Below are positions 54,019-64,000 of a stretch of 64,000 nt of DNA, in pieces. This DNA comes from Byssothecium circinans (taxonomy: Eukaryota > Ascomycota > Dothideomycetes > Pleosporales > Massarinaceae), in NCBI GenBank assembly GCA_010015675.1, contig ML976990.1:455327-519326 (forward strand), given 5' to 3'. Both the position numbers and the translations under genes were made by a program. Under the pieces are notes generated by a model. It was not told the DNA's origin. It searched no databases and worked only from the letters and a program-made list of their open reading frames with translations. The stretch's first letter is position 1; each line of letters opens with the position of its first letter.

Positions 54019-54990
54019 CTAAACTTTCTCCAGATTTTCTAGGTCGTGAGCGATTGGTCCGTTGCCCGTTGCTGGCCTCCTCAGCGTAAGCTTTGCCCCA
54101 GGAGGACCTTGAAACTTGTAAGGGCGAGTAATGAGTGAAATCCCGTGACCAATAGCCCAGTTCCTAACAATCTCTTTATCGGTAGCGTCCATTGATTCCC
54201 TAACCAGGAAATATCCCGATTTTGGAGCAACGAGTGGCGTCCTCGCCATTTCGGCGTCGATCCTGCCCAGATATAGTCGTAGCGTAGCTGCATTGTCCAA
54301 GACATCTCCGTTGGCCGTTGGCTCGCCAGGCGGAATATGAGACATAATAATCCTGAGATTATCCCAGACGGCAACCACGGAACAGACAGATAAATCTTTT
54401 GTCATGATAGAGAAACCTGGAAGCCAGTCCTCTGCTTTAGTGTCGAACATCGCGACTGTGTAGTCTGCGCGACTGACGAGCTCGTTGACGGGTGTCCCAT
54501 CATTGATATTCAGCTGTTCGAATGATAGCTTCTCATCTAGTTTGGCCTCTTCATCTTCCGCTTCATGACGCTTGCAAGTCTTTCCATGCTTTGGCGTGCA
54601 AGGTGTCTTGGGGGATTTGGGTTGAGCGGTGGGCTTCGGTTGTACCGTCGGATTGGCAGAAGCCTTCAGCGTTGCGGTAGGCTTGTTAGAAGCTTTAGAA
54701 GAGGGATTAGAAGGCCTTAGCGAGGTATTCGTAGGGCATTTCTGCTTCTTAGGGTCGCAATTGGCCACCCCAGGGCTTTTGATGAGGATGGCCTTGGGAC
54801 AGGTTGTGCATTCTTTAGACTTGCTTTTGTTGCACACTGGGCCTGTGGGGGCACGAGACATGAGACTTTGGAGATTCTCATTGGGAGTCGAGTCTCAAGC
54901 TGCAAGACCGGAGATCAAGTGCGGAAGGGCCAGGGCTTGAGTAATGCCGACAGTGGCCACAAATGTGGTTAACAAATTATGCATGTGCAT
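54019..54990 (-). pseudogene. Secreted Pro/Lys-rich protein cut from its signal peptide by an in-frame stop
   Basis: The minus-strand frame starts at ATG 54990 with a signal peptide (HNLLTTFVATVGITQALA) and stays in one frame to the stop at 54019, except for a single TGA at 54897-54895. A downstream ATG at 54861 could start a 280-aa cytosolic product. The rest has a Cys-containing segment (VCNKSKSKECTTCPKAI), a Pro/Lys/Thr linker with KPTA-type repeats, an acidic patch and a C-terminal globular part (AMFDTKAEDWLPGFSIMTKD). CGA to TGA by deamination is a likely origin; readthrough or a sequencing error are alternatives. No domain recognised; the form suits a secreted or wall-associated protein. 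Confidence 0.6.
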
Positions 54991-55661
54991 ACTGGGTAGT
55001 TTTGGATAACTGAAAGAGGAAAAGAAGGGGTCAGATGTGTTCGTTGTTGTCTGCTTTAACGCTCATGAATGTACTATCATACACTTCTTTATACTCGTTA
55101 ATCGGCGGACTTCTCGTGAAAGTCCAACTAAAAATAGGGAATATCTGCGACAGGAGCTCTAATAGCCGTTCTCCAATTTCCTAAATGTGCCCTGCATGTC
55201 GATAGGTCAGAGTCCGCGCAGAAACTTCAGTCACTAGGCACTGTTCCCGTTTATCCCGAGCACAACGACCACGAGTACTGGCGGCACAAGGTTCCGAAAT
55301 AAAGTGTCGGTGTCCGTCGGTCCGTTCAAGTGTTACTTTTTGTATGGCGCATCAACAAATCGCTGGCTGTTTTCTTCGCCGGACATTGGCATTTACAAGG
55401 GCCCTGTTAACGTTGAATATCGGTCTCATATGCTGCACAGTGGCTCGGGTGATCCAAAAAAAATTGCTTTGAGACATCCGACCGGCGAATGGAAAGCTAG
55501 CATAGGGATTAGGGATTGAGGCTGTGGTATGGAGATTACGGCATATAGATTATGGCGGTGAGACCTCAAGGCTCACGCGGGGCGAATGCTGACATACCGT
55601 GTCTCTCGGAAGTCTATAACAACCTACGTTTCCATTCGTAAAACCCGACACCTATCGAAAC
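54991..55661. other. Intergenic, no convincing gene
   Basis: Contains a 71-codon plus-strand frame at 55304-55519 with no recognisable character. Confidence 0.4.
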
Positions 55662-56782
55662 ATGGCTTTCGCTGATTGCATTCACATCGATGTGGACACG
55701 CTCCCAAACTCGCCAAGCTCGCCTTCGTGGGAAAGCCCGCGCCAATTTATTACTCGATTCAGAGGAGGTGGACCTGTAGTAACTGGGCCCAAAAAACCTA
55801 CGACCGCGACTGGAGAATCCCTGTTCCGGCTTGCAATTAAATTGGAAGCGAATGTTCAGAGAAATCCCTCGTTGACCACGTTGGAGACATTCCTCAACCG
55901 CTACAAAGTCTCCGACATTACCGCGCCGGGAACTACGAAAATACATCCCTTAGTGCAGGAGTGGTTCGATCATAGGGATGTGTTGAAAGTGGCCGTTGAG
56001 ATAGGAAGGGAAGACATCGCAAGATATCTGCTTAATGAGGGCTTCAGTATTGATGGTGAAGCTATCCTTGCGATGAGTGCAAACACGGAGTTGGTGAAAA
56101 TGGTGATTGAACAAGGCAAATGGGAGATCAATCAACCAACTTCAGAGACAACGCCACCGATTTTAGGGTACCTTCTCCTCCGCTGTCGTCCTGAACACCA
56201 AAGTGCATGTGCTGATTTACTCGTAGATTTTTCACGAAGAATGCAGAAATGCTCCAGTGGCTCCTTGCTCGCGGCGCAGACCCCGAACTCGCCTCTTCCA
56301 ACGGCAGGTATACAATTCTCCATCGCGCTGCTCAGTACGGAACTATACCTTGCATCTCCATACTTCTTGCTGCAGCCCCGGAGTCCATTAAACCAGGCTC
56401 ACCCTCAGCGGATGTAATCATCCATGCTGCCACCGCTCATACTCCCGCAAATGATCGTATCCCCATCATCCATTTCTTGCTCGACAATGGCGCCCCTATC
56501 GACATGGTAGCGGGCTGCGGAAAATACGAAGACCAAGAGATGCATTTCCGCGACCTGTACGCTTGGGGTAGAAGGACCGCACTGCACTGGGCAATAGAGC
56601 ACGGGCAAGTAGACTTAGTGAAGGTTTTGCTCGACAGAGGCGCGGACGTAGGACGGAAGACGTGGAGTCTAACGACGAACATGAAATGGATCAGCGTAGA
56701 AGAGTTAGCGGAGATATGTGGCCATGATGATGTTCGTGAGGTCCTGGCGAGCCGTGCGGTTCCGGAAGAGGCGGAAGCCTAG
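55662..56782 (+). CDS. Ankyrin-repeat-like protein
   Basis: Two exons (55662-56167, 56227-56782) with a 59-nt intron (GTACCT, branch TGCTGAT, acceptor CGTAG) give 353 aa. Ankyrin-type helices are visible in RDVLKVAVEIGREDIARYLL, MLQWLLARGADPELASSNG with YTILHRAAQYGT (closest to the consensus), IIHFLLDNGAPIDMVAG and TALHWAIEHGQVDLVKVLLD. The repeats are degenerate, with four to five in all. No signal or membrane span. Ankyrin proteins mediate binding to other proteins; partner unknown. The intron splits one repeat, and the junction (PILGFFTKNAEMLQW) keeps its phase. Confidence 0.8.
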
Positions 56783-59441
56783 ACGGGCAACTGACTTTAA
56801 AGACGCGGGAAGTGATAGACATTGGAGACAGGAGATGGAAAATAGGATGAAGAATATAAATGTTGTGGCTTGAGTCTGGTTGATTGATGAGGGACGAAGA
56901 GTGCCTAAAATTCCCTAAGCTGGAAGAGATTGACTGCGCATTCCGTGTACTTACTCCCGATAGGTCTTATGATGACAGCATATCGCTGTGCCTCATGGTA
57001 GCACTTCAAGCAATTCATATTGAAATCACTTGCTTCAGACCAAATTGTGAAAGCGTAGCCTGCTGGATGCTGGGCTGTAGAGAGCTTCGAGGATTGGTCG
57101 GAGATGGTCACGTGTTCTATAACTTTCACTGCTTGTGGGTTTGTTTTTTTATGGAGGTAAAGTTTTCAGGACGTTCGAGTAACTTAACTAGGTATTGAAT
57201 GGCTCGAATGGAGGTGCCAACTATTCGTGCAGAGGCTGTCAAAACCACGGCAAGTTTACCTTGTTGAGGGTACAATCATGCGGCTGCAAGGAGTATTCAT
57301 TGCTCCGCCATATTCGTGTTGAAGCTCAAAAGTCCACGCACTACCAATATAAAGTTCACCACTGGTACTCCGCCTCATTCCAACACGAATGCTAGAAATG
57401 TGGGAATGAGTCTCGACAAGGCGACGAGCAAGTTGGTGGCTTTAGCATGTGGCTGACTTTAGCCGCACGCGCCGCAACGAAGTGGTGCGTTTCTTTGTGA
57501 ATCTTGTTACGTGCTTGCAAATGTTCAAATCATTTTAGACCTGTAGTAAGCCACGATCCACGAGATGGGGCTCGGTATGGATAGCGGTGCCTCGGTAATT
57601 GCAACAAATGCGAAAAGAACTATGGGAATCAAGATTTCGATGTCGTGTCGCGGCGGGACGGTACAGAAGCGTCGGGTAGATGACAGGTTGGCGAGGCGAG
57701 TAAAGTTAAAAAAAAGCAGCGCGAGAAAGTGCTGACGGCGCTGGTGCCACCCAAAGCTTATTGACTTGACATGCTGGATCTCTAGAGCTTTTCCTGACAC
57801 GGAACGTTAGAAGCTGAAGGAGGAAAATTGGCAACGTCGAATCAACAGATCTGGAAGCATGGATAGTGGTGTGACGTACACAGATAATTACCTAATATTG
57901 ACTGCAAGATCGCGGCAGACTTTCCCTACAGGCCGGAGAACGAAAGAACGAGATGCGTTCGCCGTTCGGGGCAGTTTTGGAGCAGTGGGACTAGGGTGTG
58001 TCCGAGTCATGATAGATCAGGCATCCCCCAGATCTTGGCCGCAAATCATATCCACCGGTCTAGTTGCTTATGCTGGTCGAGCTCGCGTCCGCATACTGTG
58101 GACTGTAGATCGAGATGCGATTCTGCTCGTTGCAGGTAAATTGATTTTCCTGCATTAGCCTACTTTCTTGGCCTCATTACTACATTAGCGAGGCACTGCG
58201 AGGATTAAATGGTAAACCGCAGGGCATCCCATCATCATCTGGAACAACCCAAACATCAATGATACAAAGACAGCTGACAAATATGTAGCTGCCAACTGTG
58301 GTCGTTTATATAATAATCCTTTCCAACGACCGTAACGCGCATCAATGTTAGAAATAATGTACCGAAGTGACGGCGAATGGGCAACGTTGTCCCGACTTTC
58401 GCTCTACCACGCGGCATCACGCCTTATTTCTGTAATCCATGTATTGCGTCTTGTCCACACCAACGGGATAGACAGGGTTACCAGGATTAGACATGGCTCA
58501 TCGGCAAAGTGGATAGCGAGAATTTTAAAATTCCACCTTCAAAGTCAAGGATTGGTCCAGAAATTCGAAGATCGGTTTGAATTTTCTCTCCACTTTGAAG
58601 ACTTACTCCAATTAGAGGCGCTGGCTACGGTACTGAGTCAGCTCTGTGGCAATATACCTGTTTGCCCCATTAGTGCTGGTATTGTAAGGTGCAGTACATT
58701 GCTTCAAGAGTGGGTCGTTGACCGTAAGGATATCCTGATGTGAGGGATTCAAAACAGCGGCCAACCTACCAATTAGATGAGGTCAGTCAATCGATGTACG
58801 TATTAGCACTGTCTTATTGCAATTCGGAAAACCCCTTTTGGTTAACTACAATGGGTATTTACTCACCTTGAAGAGGTGTACTGTATGTGTACTTATGTTC
58901 CATCAAAACCAACTGTAGAGCGCATAGCACAAAGAATATACATACTACGCTAGCAAACTTCAAAGTGTGAGGATGATGTCGGGACGGCTTGGGCTTCAAT
59001 ATTACGAAGAAGGCCAAAAGTTCTCCGCGGGACTGGAACCAATCCCCTGTCACACATCCCCTGTTAGATATTGTAGATACAGCGTCACTTTTCTAATATA
59101 GCGTAGAGACCGACACCAGAAACCGGATGAATTTCAACCGGGCCCTCAAAACCTGCATCCCCAGTAAGGTATTCCTGAAACGCTGATAACCGAAAGCAGG
59201 CGGTAGATGTGCACATGACCATGCGAGCAGGTGGAGAAAGGGAGGGACGTTAGGGGGTACCCGGCATAATGGGAGGGGCGTTTTATATCTTGTGGATACC
59301 GCAGTAGCGGTCGTGCCAGTTGCATTTGGAACATTCCTTGTACATTCTCTTGCCTGGTTTCCTTTTTGTACGAGAGGTAGCCCAAGCTCCGTAAGAGTTG
59401 TGCGGGACACCTTTCCACATCGCTTATCTATTTGCATCTTT
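56783..59441. other. Long intergenic stretch with weak frames
   Basis: About 2.7 kb. The best frame is 58345-58743 plus (132 aa, with a HLQSQGLVQKFEDRFEFSL segment), possibly a gene piece; also 56884-57198 and 57859-58158, both weak. No family, signal peptide or splice pattern supports any of them. Confidence 0.35.
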
Positions 59442-60770
59442 ATGGATGACCCTCAAGAAGCTCTCCGCCATGTGGCACTTCGCGGACTCAGGCTGCGCCA
59501 GAGCGGTGCCGCTGGCGCGATGCCGAATGTAAGTGGCTTTTACGAACGTGAAAAATCGAATGCAGAATGCCACTGACTCCGTACAGTTCCCTCCGGGGTA
59601 TCTAGAAGAGACTCGCGCGCCCCAGATCCTCATAGGCAACGTACTCCTCCAAACCATTGGCACACTCTTCGTCTTGGCTCGTGCATACTGTAGGATCTTT
59701 TTGATCGGCTCATGGAAGAGCGAAGACTGGGCATTGATAATCGCCTGGGTGAGTGAGCACGGGCTCTTCGAACATGTGGAAGAGTGACTGATACCGAACC
59801 ACAGGTGTGTGCAACAGTCTATAGCGTATGCCAGTATGGCCAGGTAGCGCATGGTGCCGGTCGTCACCTCGCCTCACTATCCGACCCCAACGATGCCATA
59901 ACTTCCCAAAAATACGCCTTCGTTGCGCAAGTCATACTGCTGGAGGCCCTCGCATTGCCGAAACTCAGTATCTGTCTTTCGTACCTGCGGATCTTTTACT
60001 CGGATAAACTTGGTCGACGTCTGATACAGGTGCTGATGGTTCTTGTGGTTTGCGCGATGGTACCCTTCTTCATCGAATCTTTCTTTCAATGCAAACCACT
60101 GCATCTGTACTGGACGGAACTACGACCATCCGAAAAGTGTCTAAAGGATCTACCAGCCTTGTATGTCAGCGGCACTCTAAACGCGGCAGTCGATGTCGCA
60201 TTGATGGCCATCCTTATCCCCCGGATTCTCGAACTGAAGTTGAACACCCGACAGAAGGTAGCATTGATCGGGATTGTGTGTCTTGGATCAGTGGCAGTGG
60301 TTGCGGCGATCATGAGAATGGTCATCGTCGGATCGACATTAGGAAGGCCACAACATGCCTCTGATGGACCATGGGACACATACGAGGTTTCAATCTGGAC
60401 ATCGACCGAAATATACATCAGTCTTGTTTGCGCTTCCGCTCTGGGAATGAAACCTCTTATTTTGAAGGTTCTGCCACACATATTGGGAACTACCCTGCGC
60501 AGTCACAGTCGAGCCACCGGAAAAGCCACGACCAATCCGATTGAGCTGAGCTCCAAGATGAAGCGGTCGACGATCGGTACGAGGACTTTTGGGACAGGAT
60601 TGACGGCAACTCATGGAAATTATGCCGAGTTTGGGCGTGGTATTGATGAGGAGAGTCTTGGTGACAAAAGTGATAAGAGCGACAGTGGTGGAAGACACGT
60701 CCGGATCGCGGACAACAGGATCATGAAGAAGAGCGAAGTTACCATCGAGAGGAGTTGCCTAAACAGCTGA
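59442..60770 (+). CDS. Fungal rhodopsin-domain integral membrane protein
   Basis: Three exons (59442-59528, 59587-59748, 59805-60770) with 58- and 56-nt introns, all phase 0; 404 aa. About seven hydrophobic helices: ILIGNVLLQTIGTLFVLARAY, the span of WALIIAW/VCATVYSVCQYG formed by the second splice, QVILLEALALPKLSICLSYL, LIQVLMVLVVCAMVPFFIES, a Cys-bearing loop (QCKPLHLYW..KC), ALYVSGTLNAAVDVALMAIL, and VALIGIVCLGSVAVVAAIM. This is the 'rhodopsin domain' family of plasma-membrane proteins in ascomycetes (SAT-cluster/PTH11-like relatives, not light-driven opsins; no retinal Lys is expected). The C-terminal tail is Ser/Thr/Lys-rich. Role unknown, possibly sensing. Confidence 0.85.
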
Positions 60771-61197
60771 GGTTCGGCCCTACACAATGCAATGTATACG
60801 CCATAGGAATTATCGATCTTTGTTATGTCCCTCTCTCGGCGTTGGATTCGTTAAGAAATGTGCCCCAGGCCTTGAGGTTCAAGGTACTCAATGCTGCAAC
60901 TCGCCGTTTCTGCGTTCGCAATTTCTATTCGAGAATTCCCCGTCGCCACAATACTGTACCCAACACCGATATTGCTGGAAAGTAAACTTGTCGTTGCGAG
61001 AAAATTGACAACCTCGGGATGCAGCGCGTCGCGGGTCGGAGTATTTCCGTCTGCCCAGCAGCTGCCGCCTAAATCCAACTCCACACTAGACTTCGAACGG
61101 CAAAGCGCTAAAACCCCTTATCACTACGCCTCTTCAATGTCCTTACGGCGTATTCCAAAGACCTCTCAAATCTCCATAATTCCCCCAAAATTCTATC
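60771..61197. other. Intergenic, no gene seen
   Basis: Promoter of the following F-box gene; short frames only. Confidence 0.5.
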
Positions 61198-62688
61198 ATG
61201 TCGCTGCTCTCCCTCCCACCCGAGCTCAAATTAGAAGCAGCCTCATACCTTGATCCAATTTCCTGCTTCAAGCTCTCCATCACCTCGAAGCAATCCTGGG
61301 CCGACTACGAATCGCTCGTAAAAGAGCACGGCCGGCGATTCTCGCTCAACGAAAAATTCGAGAATGTGTCGACCAACACTGCAGGTGTAGTTAACAAGGT
61401 GCTCGAAATCATCGAATTCCCGAGCACAGGATGGTACATACGCGAATGCAGTTTCCCCAACACGGCTGGCCGGCATTCCGAGCACACGGGCGAAGAGCTG
61501 GAGAGATTCAATAGGGCCGCGGATGGAGTTCGAGCTTTGTATCGAGGATGGGTCGATGTAGATGATCCCAGCGCAAGCGATTGTTTCCGCTATAGGCCCC
61601 ATCGCCGTTCTCATACATTACTTTCGCTTCCTCACCACGCTTCGATTCACTGGAAAGAGAGAAGATTTCACGCAAGCCATGGCAATAATCTCGCAAGCCT
61701 ATCTGAGTCCGAACCTCACTCCCGAGAGACTAGCAAATTTACCTTTTCGTCACCTGACTACTGTAGCAGTGGCGCATTATGACACCGAAGGCTGCAACAA
61801 CCCAAACTGGTGTCGCTATTTCTTCGCCATACCGGCGCTACAGTATTTTCTAGGAGACATGATAGGTGCCCATGAAGACAGAGATGATGATGAAGAGTTG
61901 CACCCGCGAGAGACACCCTTGGGCTATGGGCGATCGAACGTGAAAGAGGTCGTGTTTACGAACTCGCAAATCCCTGTGTCTGTCCTAAAAGACATACTAG
62001 CCCGGACGAAAGCGCTGGAGAGGTTCAGCTACCGGGGATCTATGGGAACTGTATCTACCGCTCGTTACCAGCCGAAGAAGGTCCTTGGGCTGCTTGCGGA
62101 GTATGCAGCACATTCGCTCGAGCATTTGGCACTAGAATACGAATGGCTGACTGAGGAAGTGAGTATTCCTTCCCTGAATATCGACACCTGACTAAAGTTT
62201 ATACGGCACAGCTCTCATTTGGCTCGGACTGGGCAAAGCCTGACGACGATCACGTCTCCCTCCGCTCCTTCGAAAACCTAAAAACACTAAAACTAGACTG
62301 GAGAATGCTCTATCCCAAGAAAGCCGTCCCCGTCGAAGGACCCCCCTCCAGCCCTCCGAACTCCCTAGCCATCAATGTATCACCAGAACCTCAGGTAGTC
62401 GGGCAATACGCCGCCGACTACGATATCCACACGCTACTCCCTGAGTCTCTGGAATCACTACATATAGCCGGCCCATTCCACGACGCAGATTGGGAGGACA
62501 TCAATGTGACGTTTGAGGAAAGAAGTCCACTGACGCCAAAGTTGAGCAACGTTTTCATACAGCGGACCAGAACGCATGGTGATACGAGACCTGAGGATAG
62601 GGAAGGGGGAACGGAACCGAGAGAAAAGTTGCCGTTTACGCAGAACAATGCGTTTATGTGGTCTTTGCTAAAGGGTCACTTGTGGTAG
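61198..62688 (+). pseudogene. F-box protein gene with apparent +1 frameshift
   Basis: Starts MSLLSLPPELKLEAASYLDP, a canonical F-box. The frame from 61198 codes well to about 61587 (DPSASDCF); from there the sensible continuation (AIGPIAVLIHYFRFLTTL) lies in the frame shifted by one base, as if one C were extra in TTTCCGC. No GT-AG intron of plausible size explains the shift. Later a 53-nt intron (62159-62211, GTGAGT..GCACAG) joins WLTEE to LSFGSDW and the frame runs to 62688. If the C is an assembly error the gene is an intact F-box protein of about 470 aa; if real it is a pseudogene. Function: presumed SCF-type adaptor. Confidence 0.7.
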
Positions 62689-63151
62689 ATGTATTTAAAC
62701 TAAAGTATTTCCACTTTGCAGCCATTGAAACATCTCTCTAAAACTTGCACGCATCAGGCCTTGAGACTCATACCATATGACGGTTGCAGGGCTAGAAGAC
62801 CAGGCAATATACACATCTCCTAGTCAACAGTCCAATTTCGCCAGGAACGTCGACGAATTATCCAGATTCTAGTGCCTCCAGCACACATGCCGCATCTCCA
62901 TATCTTCTCGCGTCCAAATATACCCGTAAGAATGAAATGACTGAGCGCACCATAGGGTCTCCACATTCAAAACAATTGGAAAGATCTATCTCTGTACTAG
63001 TGTCCTTTGCAAATAGAAGGAACTACTCTAAGTGGCATGGAATGTATTTATTGACTATATTGTGTCTGGTATGAGCATGCGCAACGAATCTCTGTATTCA
63101 CAACCCCACAGTGTCCTTGACACATACTGCAATGCAACCGTGATATACCGC
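62689..63151. other. Intergenic between convergent genes
   Basis: 3' regions of the F-box gene and the gamma-glutamyltransferase-like gene; nothing else seen. Confidence 0.6.
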
Positions 63152-64000
63152 TCAATAAGTCGCCGCATGTCCATCGCCTCTCAAATCACTCCCTCCACTC
63201 CACACCATAATCCCATCATCAAAATGCTGTCTAATAATCTGTCCCCTTCCAAACATCGCCCTCCCATACCCACTGAGCTGCTTCACATTATGCCCCAGAG
63301 CCTTCAACTCCTCCACAACTTTCTTATCAATACCCTCCTCGATGTAAATAGTCGCATCCGTCATCTTCCCATCATCGCCCGGCATCCCTGCTCCGATACA
63401 GATCCGCGGCGAATCGAGCGCGGATTGAGGATTCAGTTTAAAGACTTCTTGGTTGAGCAGGACTTGGACGTGGCCTTGGGGCTGCATGAAACCTCCCATG
63501 ACACCGAAGACGCTGTGGAGGGATTGGTCTTTGGCATAGGTGACGAGGCCGGGAATGATGGTGTGGTAGGGGCGCTTCCTCGGAGCGAGCACGTTGGGGT
63601 GATCTTTGGTGAGACTGAAGTTCGCGCCGCGATTCTGCAGCGTGAAACCGCAGCCTTTGGGAATTATAGCGGTACCGAAACCGCCATAGTTGCTATTGAT
63701 GAAGGAAATAGCGTTACCCTCGGCATCGGAGGCGCAGAAGTAGACGGTGTCGCTCTGCAAGTGCGCAGGGGAGCCGTGGATAGGCGCTGAGATGACGCTC
63801 TTCGGATCGAAGAGTTTTGCGCGCTCGGAGAGGTATTGTCCAGAAATAAGGTCGGCAGAGGGTACTTTGACGACATTGGGGTCCGTGACGAACCAGTGCG
63901 CGTCGGCGAAGGCGATGCGGAGACTCTCTATCACGGCGTGTAGGTATGCGGCGCTATTATGGTCTGTGTACTTCCATGTGGGAATCTTGCCCTGCTTTTC
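63152..64000 (-). CDS. Gamma-glutamyltranspeptidase-like Ntn hydrolase (partial, 5' end outside window)
   Basis: The open minus-strand frame from the window edge (64000) to the stop at 63152 shows the C-terminal 282 residues of a roughly 550-aa protein; the start lies beyond the window. Visible blocks: HNSAAYLHAVIESLRIAFAD, SDTVYFCASDAEGNAISF, where the Thr is the autocatalytic cleavage site and nucleophile (small subunit N-terminus), GFGTAIIPKGCGFTLQNRGA, RKRPYHTIIPGLV, VFGVMGGFMQPQGHVQVLLN and LDSPRICIG. The TV after SDT instead of TT is usual in the YwrD-like fungal/bacterial branch. It would hydrolyse or transfer gamma-glutamyl groups, for example from glutathione. No intron in the visible part. 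Confidence 0.88.
   Translation of the reverse strand, partial: EKQGKIPTWKYTDHNSAAYLHAVIESLRIAFADAHWFVTDPNVVKVPSADLISGQYLSERAKLFDPKSVISAPIHGSPAHLQSDTVYFCASDAEGNAISFINSNYGGFGTAIIPKGCGFTLQNRGANFSLTKDHPNVLAPRKRPYHTIIPGLVTYAKDQSLHSVFGVMGGFMQPQGHVQVLLNQEVFKLNPQSALDSPRICIGAGMPGDDGKMTDATIYIEEGIDKKVVEELKALGHNVKQLSGYGRAMFGRGQIIRQHFDDGIMVWSGGSDLRGDGHAATY

Overview
The window is nuclear DNA of a filamentous ascomycete (Pezizomycotina, most likely a Dothideomycete). The signs are single-gene transcription units with 47-90 nt GT-AG introns, intron-containing tRNA-Glu genes, many F-box-like and DUF7730-type proteins, CAZymes, a Zn2Cys6 regulator, a fungal rhodopsin-domain protein, and a hAT transposon carrying the C-to-T (CpA to TpA) scarring of repeat-induced point mutation (RIP). 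There are no operons; genes lie on both strands. Exon limits given here were read by hand and are inferred.

Layout. 0-8 kb: a small secreted Cys protein, an SSU1-type sulfite efflux pump, a pogo/Fot1-type transposon containing an assembly gap just upstream of that pump, a Thg1-like tRNA nucleotidyltransferase, histidinol-phosphate aminotransferase (three exons) and tRNA-Glu(CTC). 8-13 kb: an F-box-like gene split by a 3,042 bp hAT element with a perfect 8-bp target duplication and an internal RIP-damaged tract. 13-23 kb: two uncharacterised genes, a dead cutinase, a zinc-type alcohol dehydrogenase and a MITE with perfect 59-bp inverted repeats. 23-38 kb: an amino-acid permease, F-box/DUF7730-type genes, a membrane protein, tRNA-Glu(TTC) and a conserved fungal protein; long stretches around 27-33 kb hold no convincing gene. 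38-48 kb: phosphoglycerate-mutase-like protein, a GST divergent from a Zn2Cys6 regulator, a BAHD-type acyltransferase, a TMEM14 protein and an epoxide-hydrolase-like protein lacking its nucleophile. 48-64 kb: a decayed gene relic, a divergent GH43/GH127 arabinan-degrading pair with clustered CreA-type motifs between them, a secreted protein cut off from its signal peptide by a stop codon, an ankyrin-like protein, a rhodopsin-domain membrane protein, an F-box gene with an apparent frameshift and a gamma-glutamyltransferase running off the end.

Functional links. The clearest joint unit is the GH43-GH127 pair (release of L-arabinose from plant arabinan or arabinosylated proteins). The GST/regulator/acyltransferase/epoxide-hydrolase stretch has the content of a detoxification or tailoring neighbourhood, but no PKS, NRPS or terpene backbone gene is present. 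The rest is housekeeping and lineage-specific genes with three transposon insertions and several gene corpses. I found no clearly novel system. The observations most worth checking are the precise hAT insertion into a gene, the bounded RIP tract, the transposon in the SSU1 upstream region, and the mutated-nucleophile enzymes.
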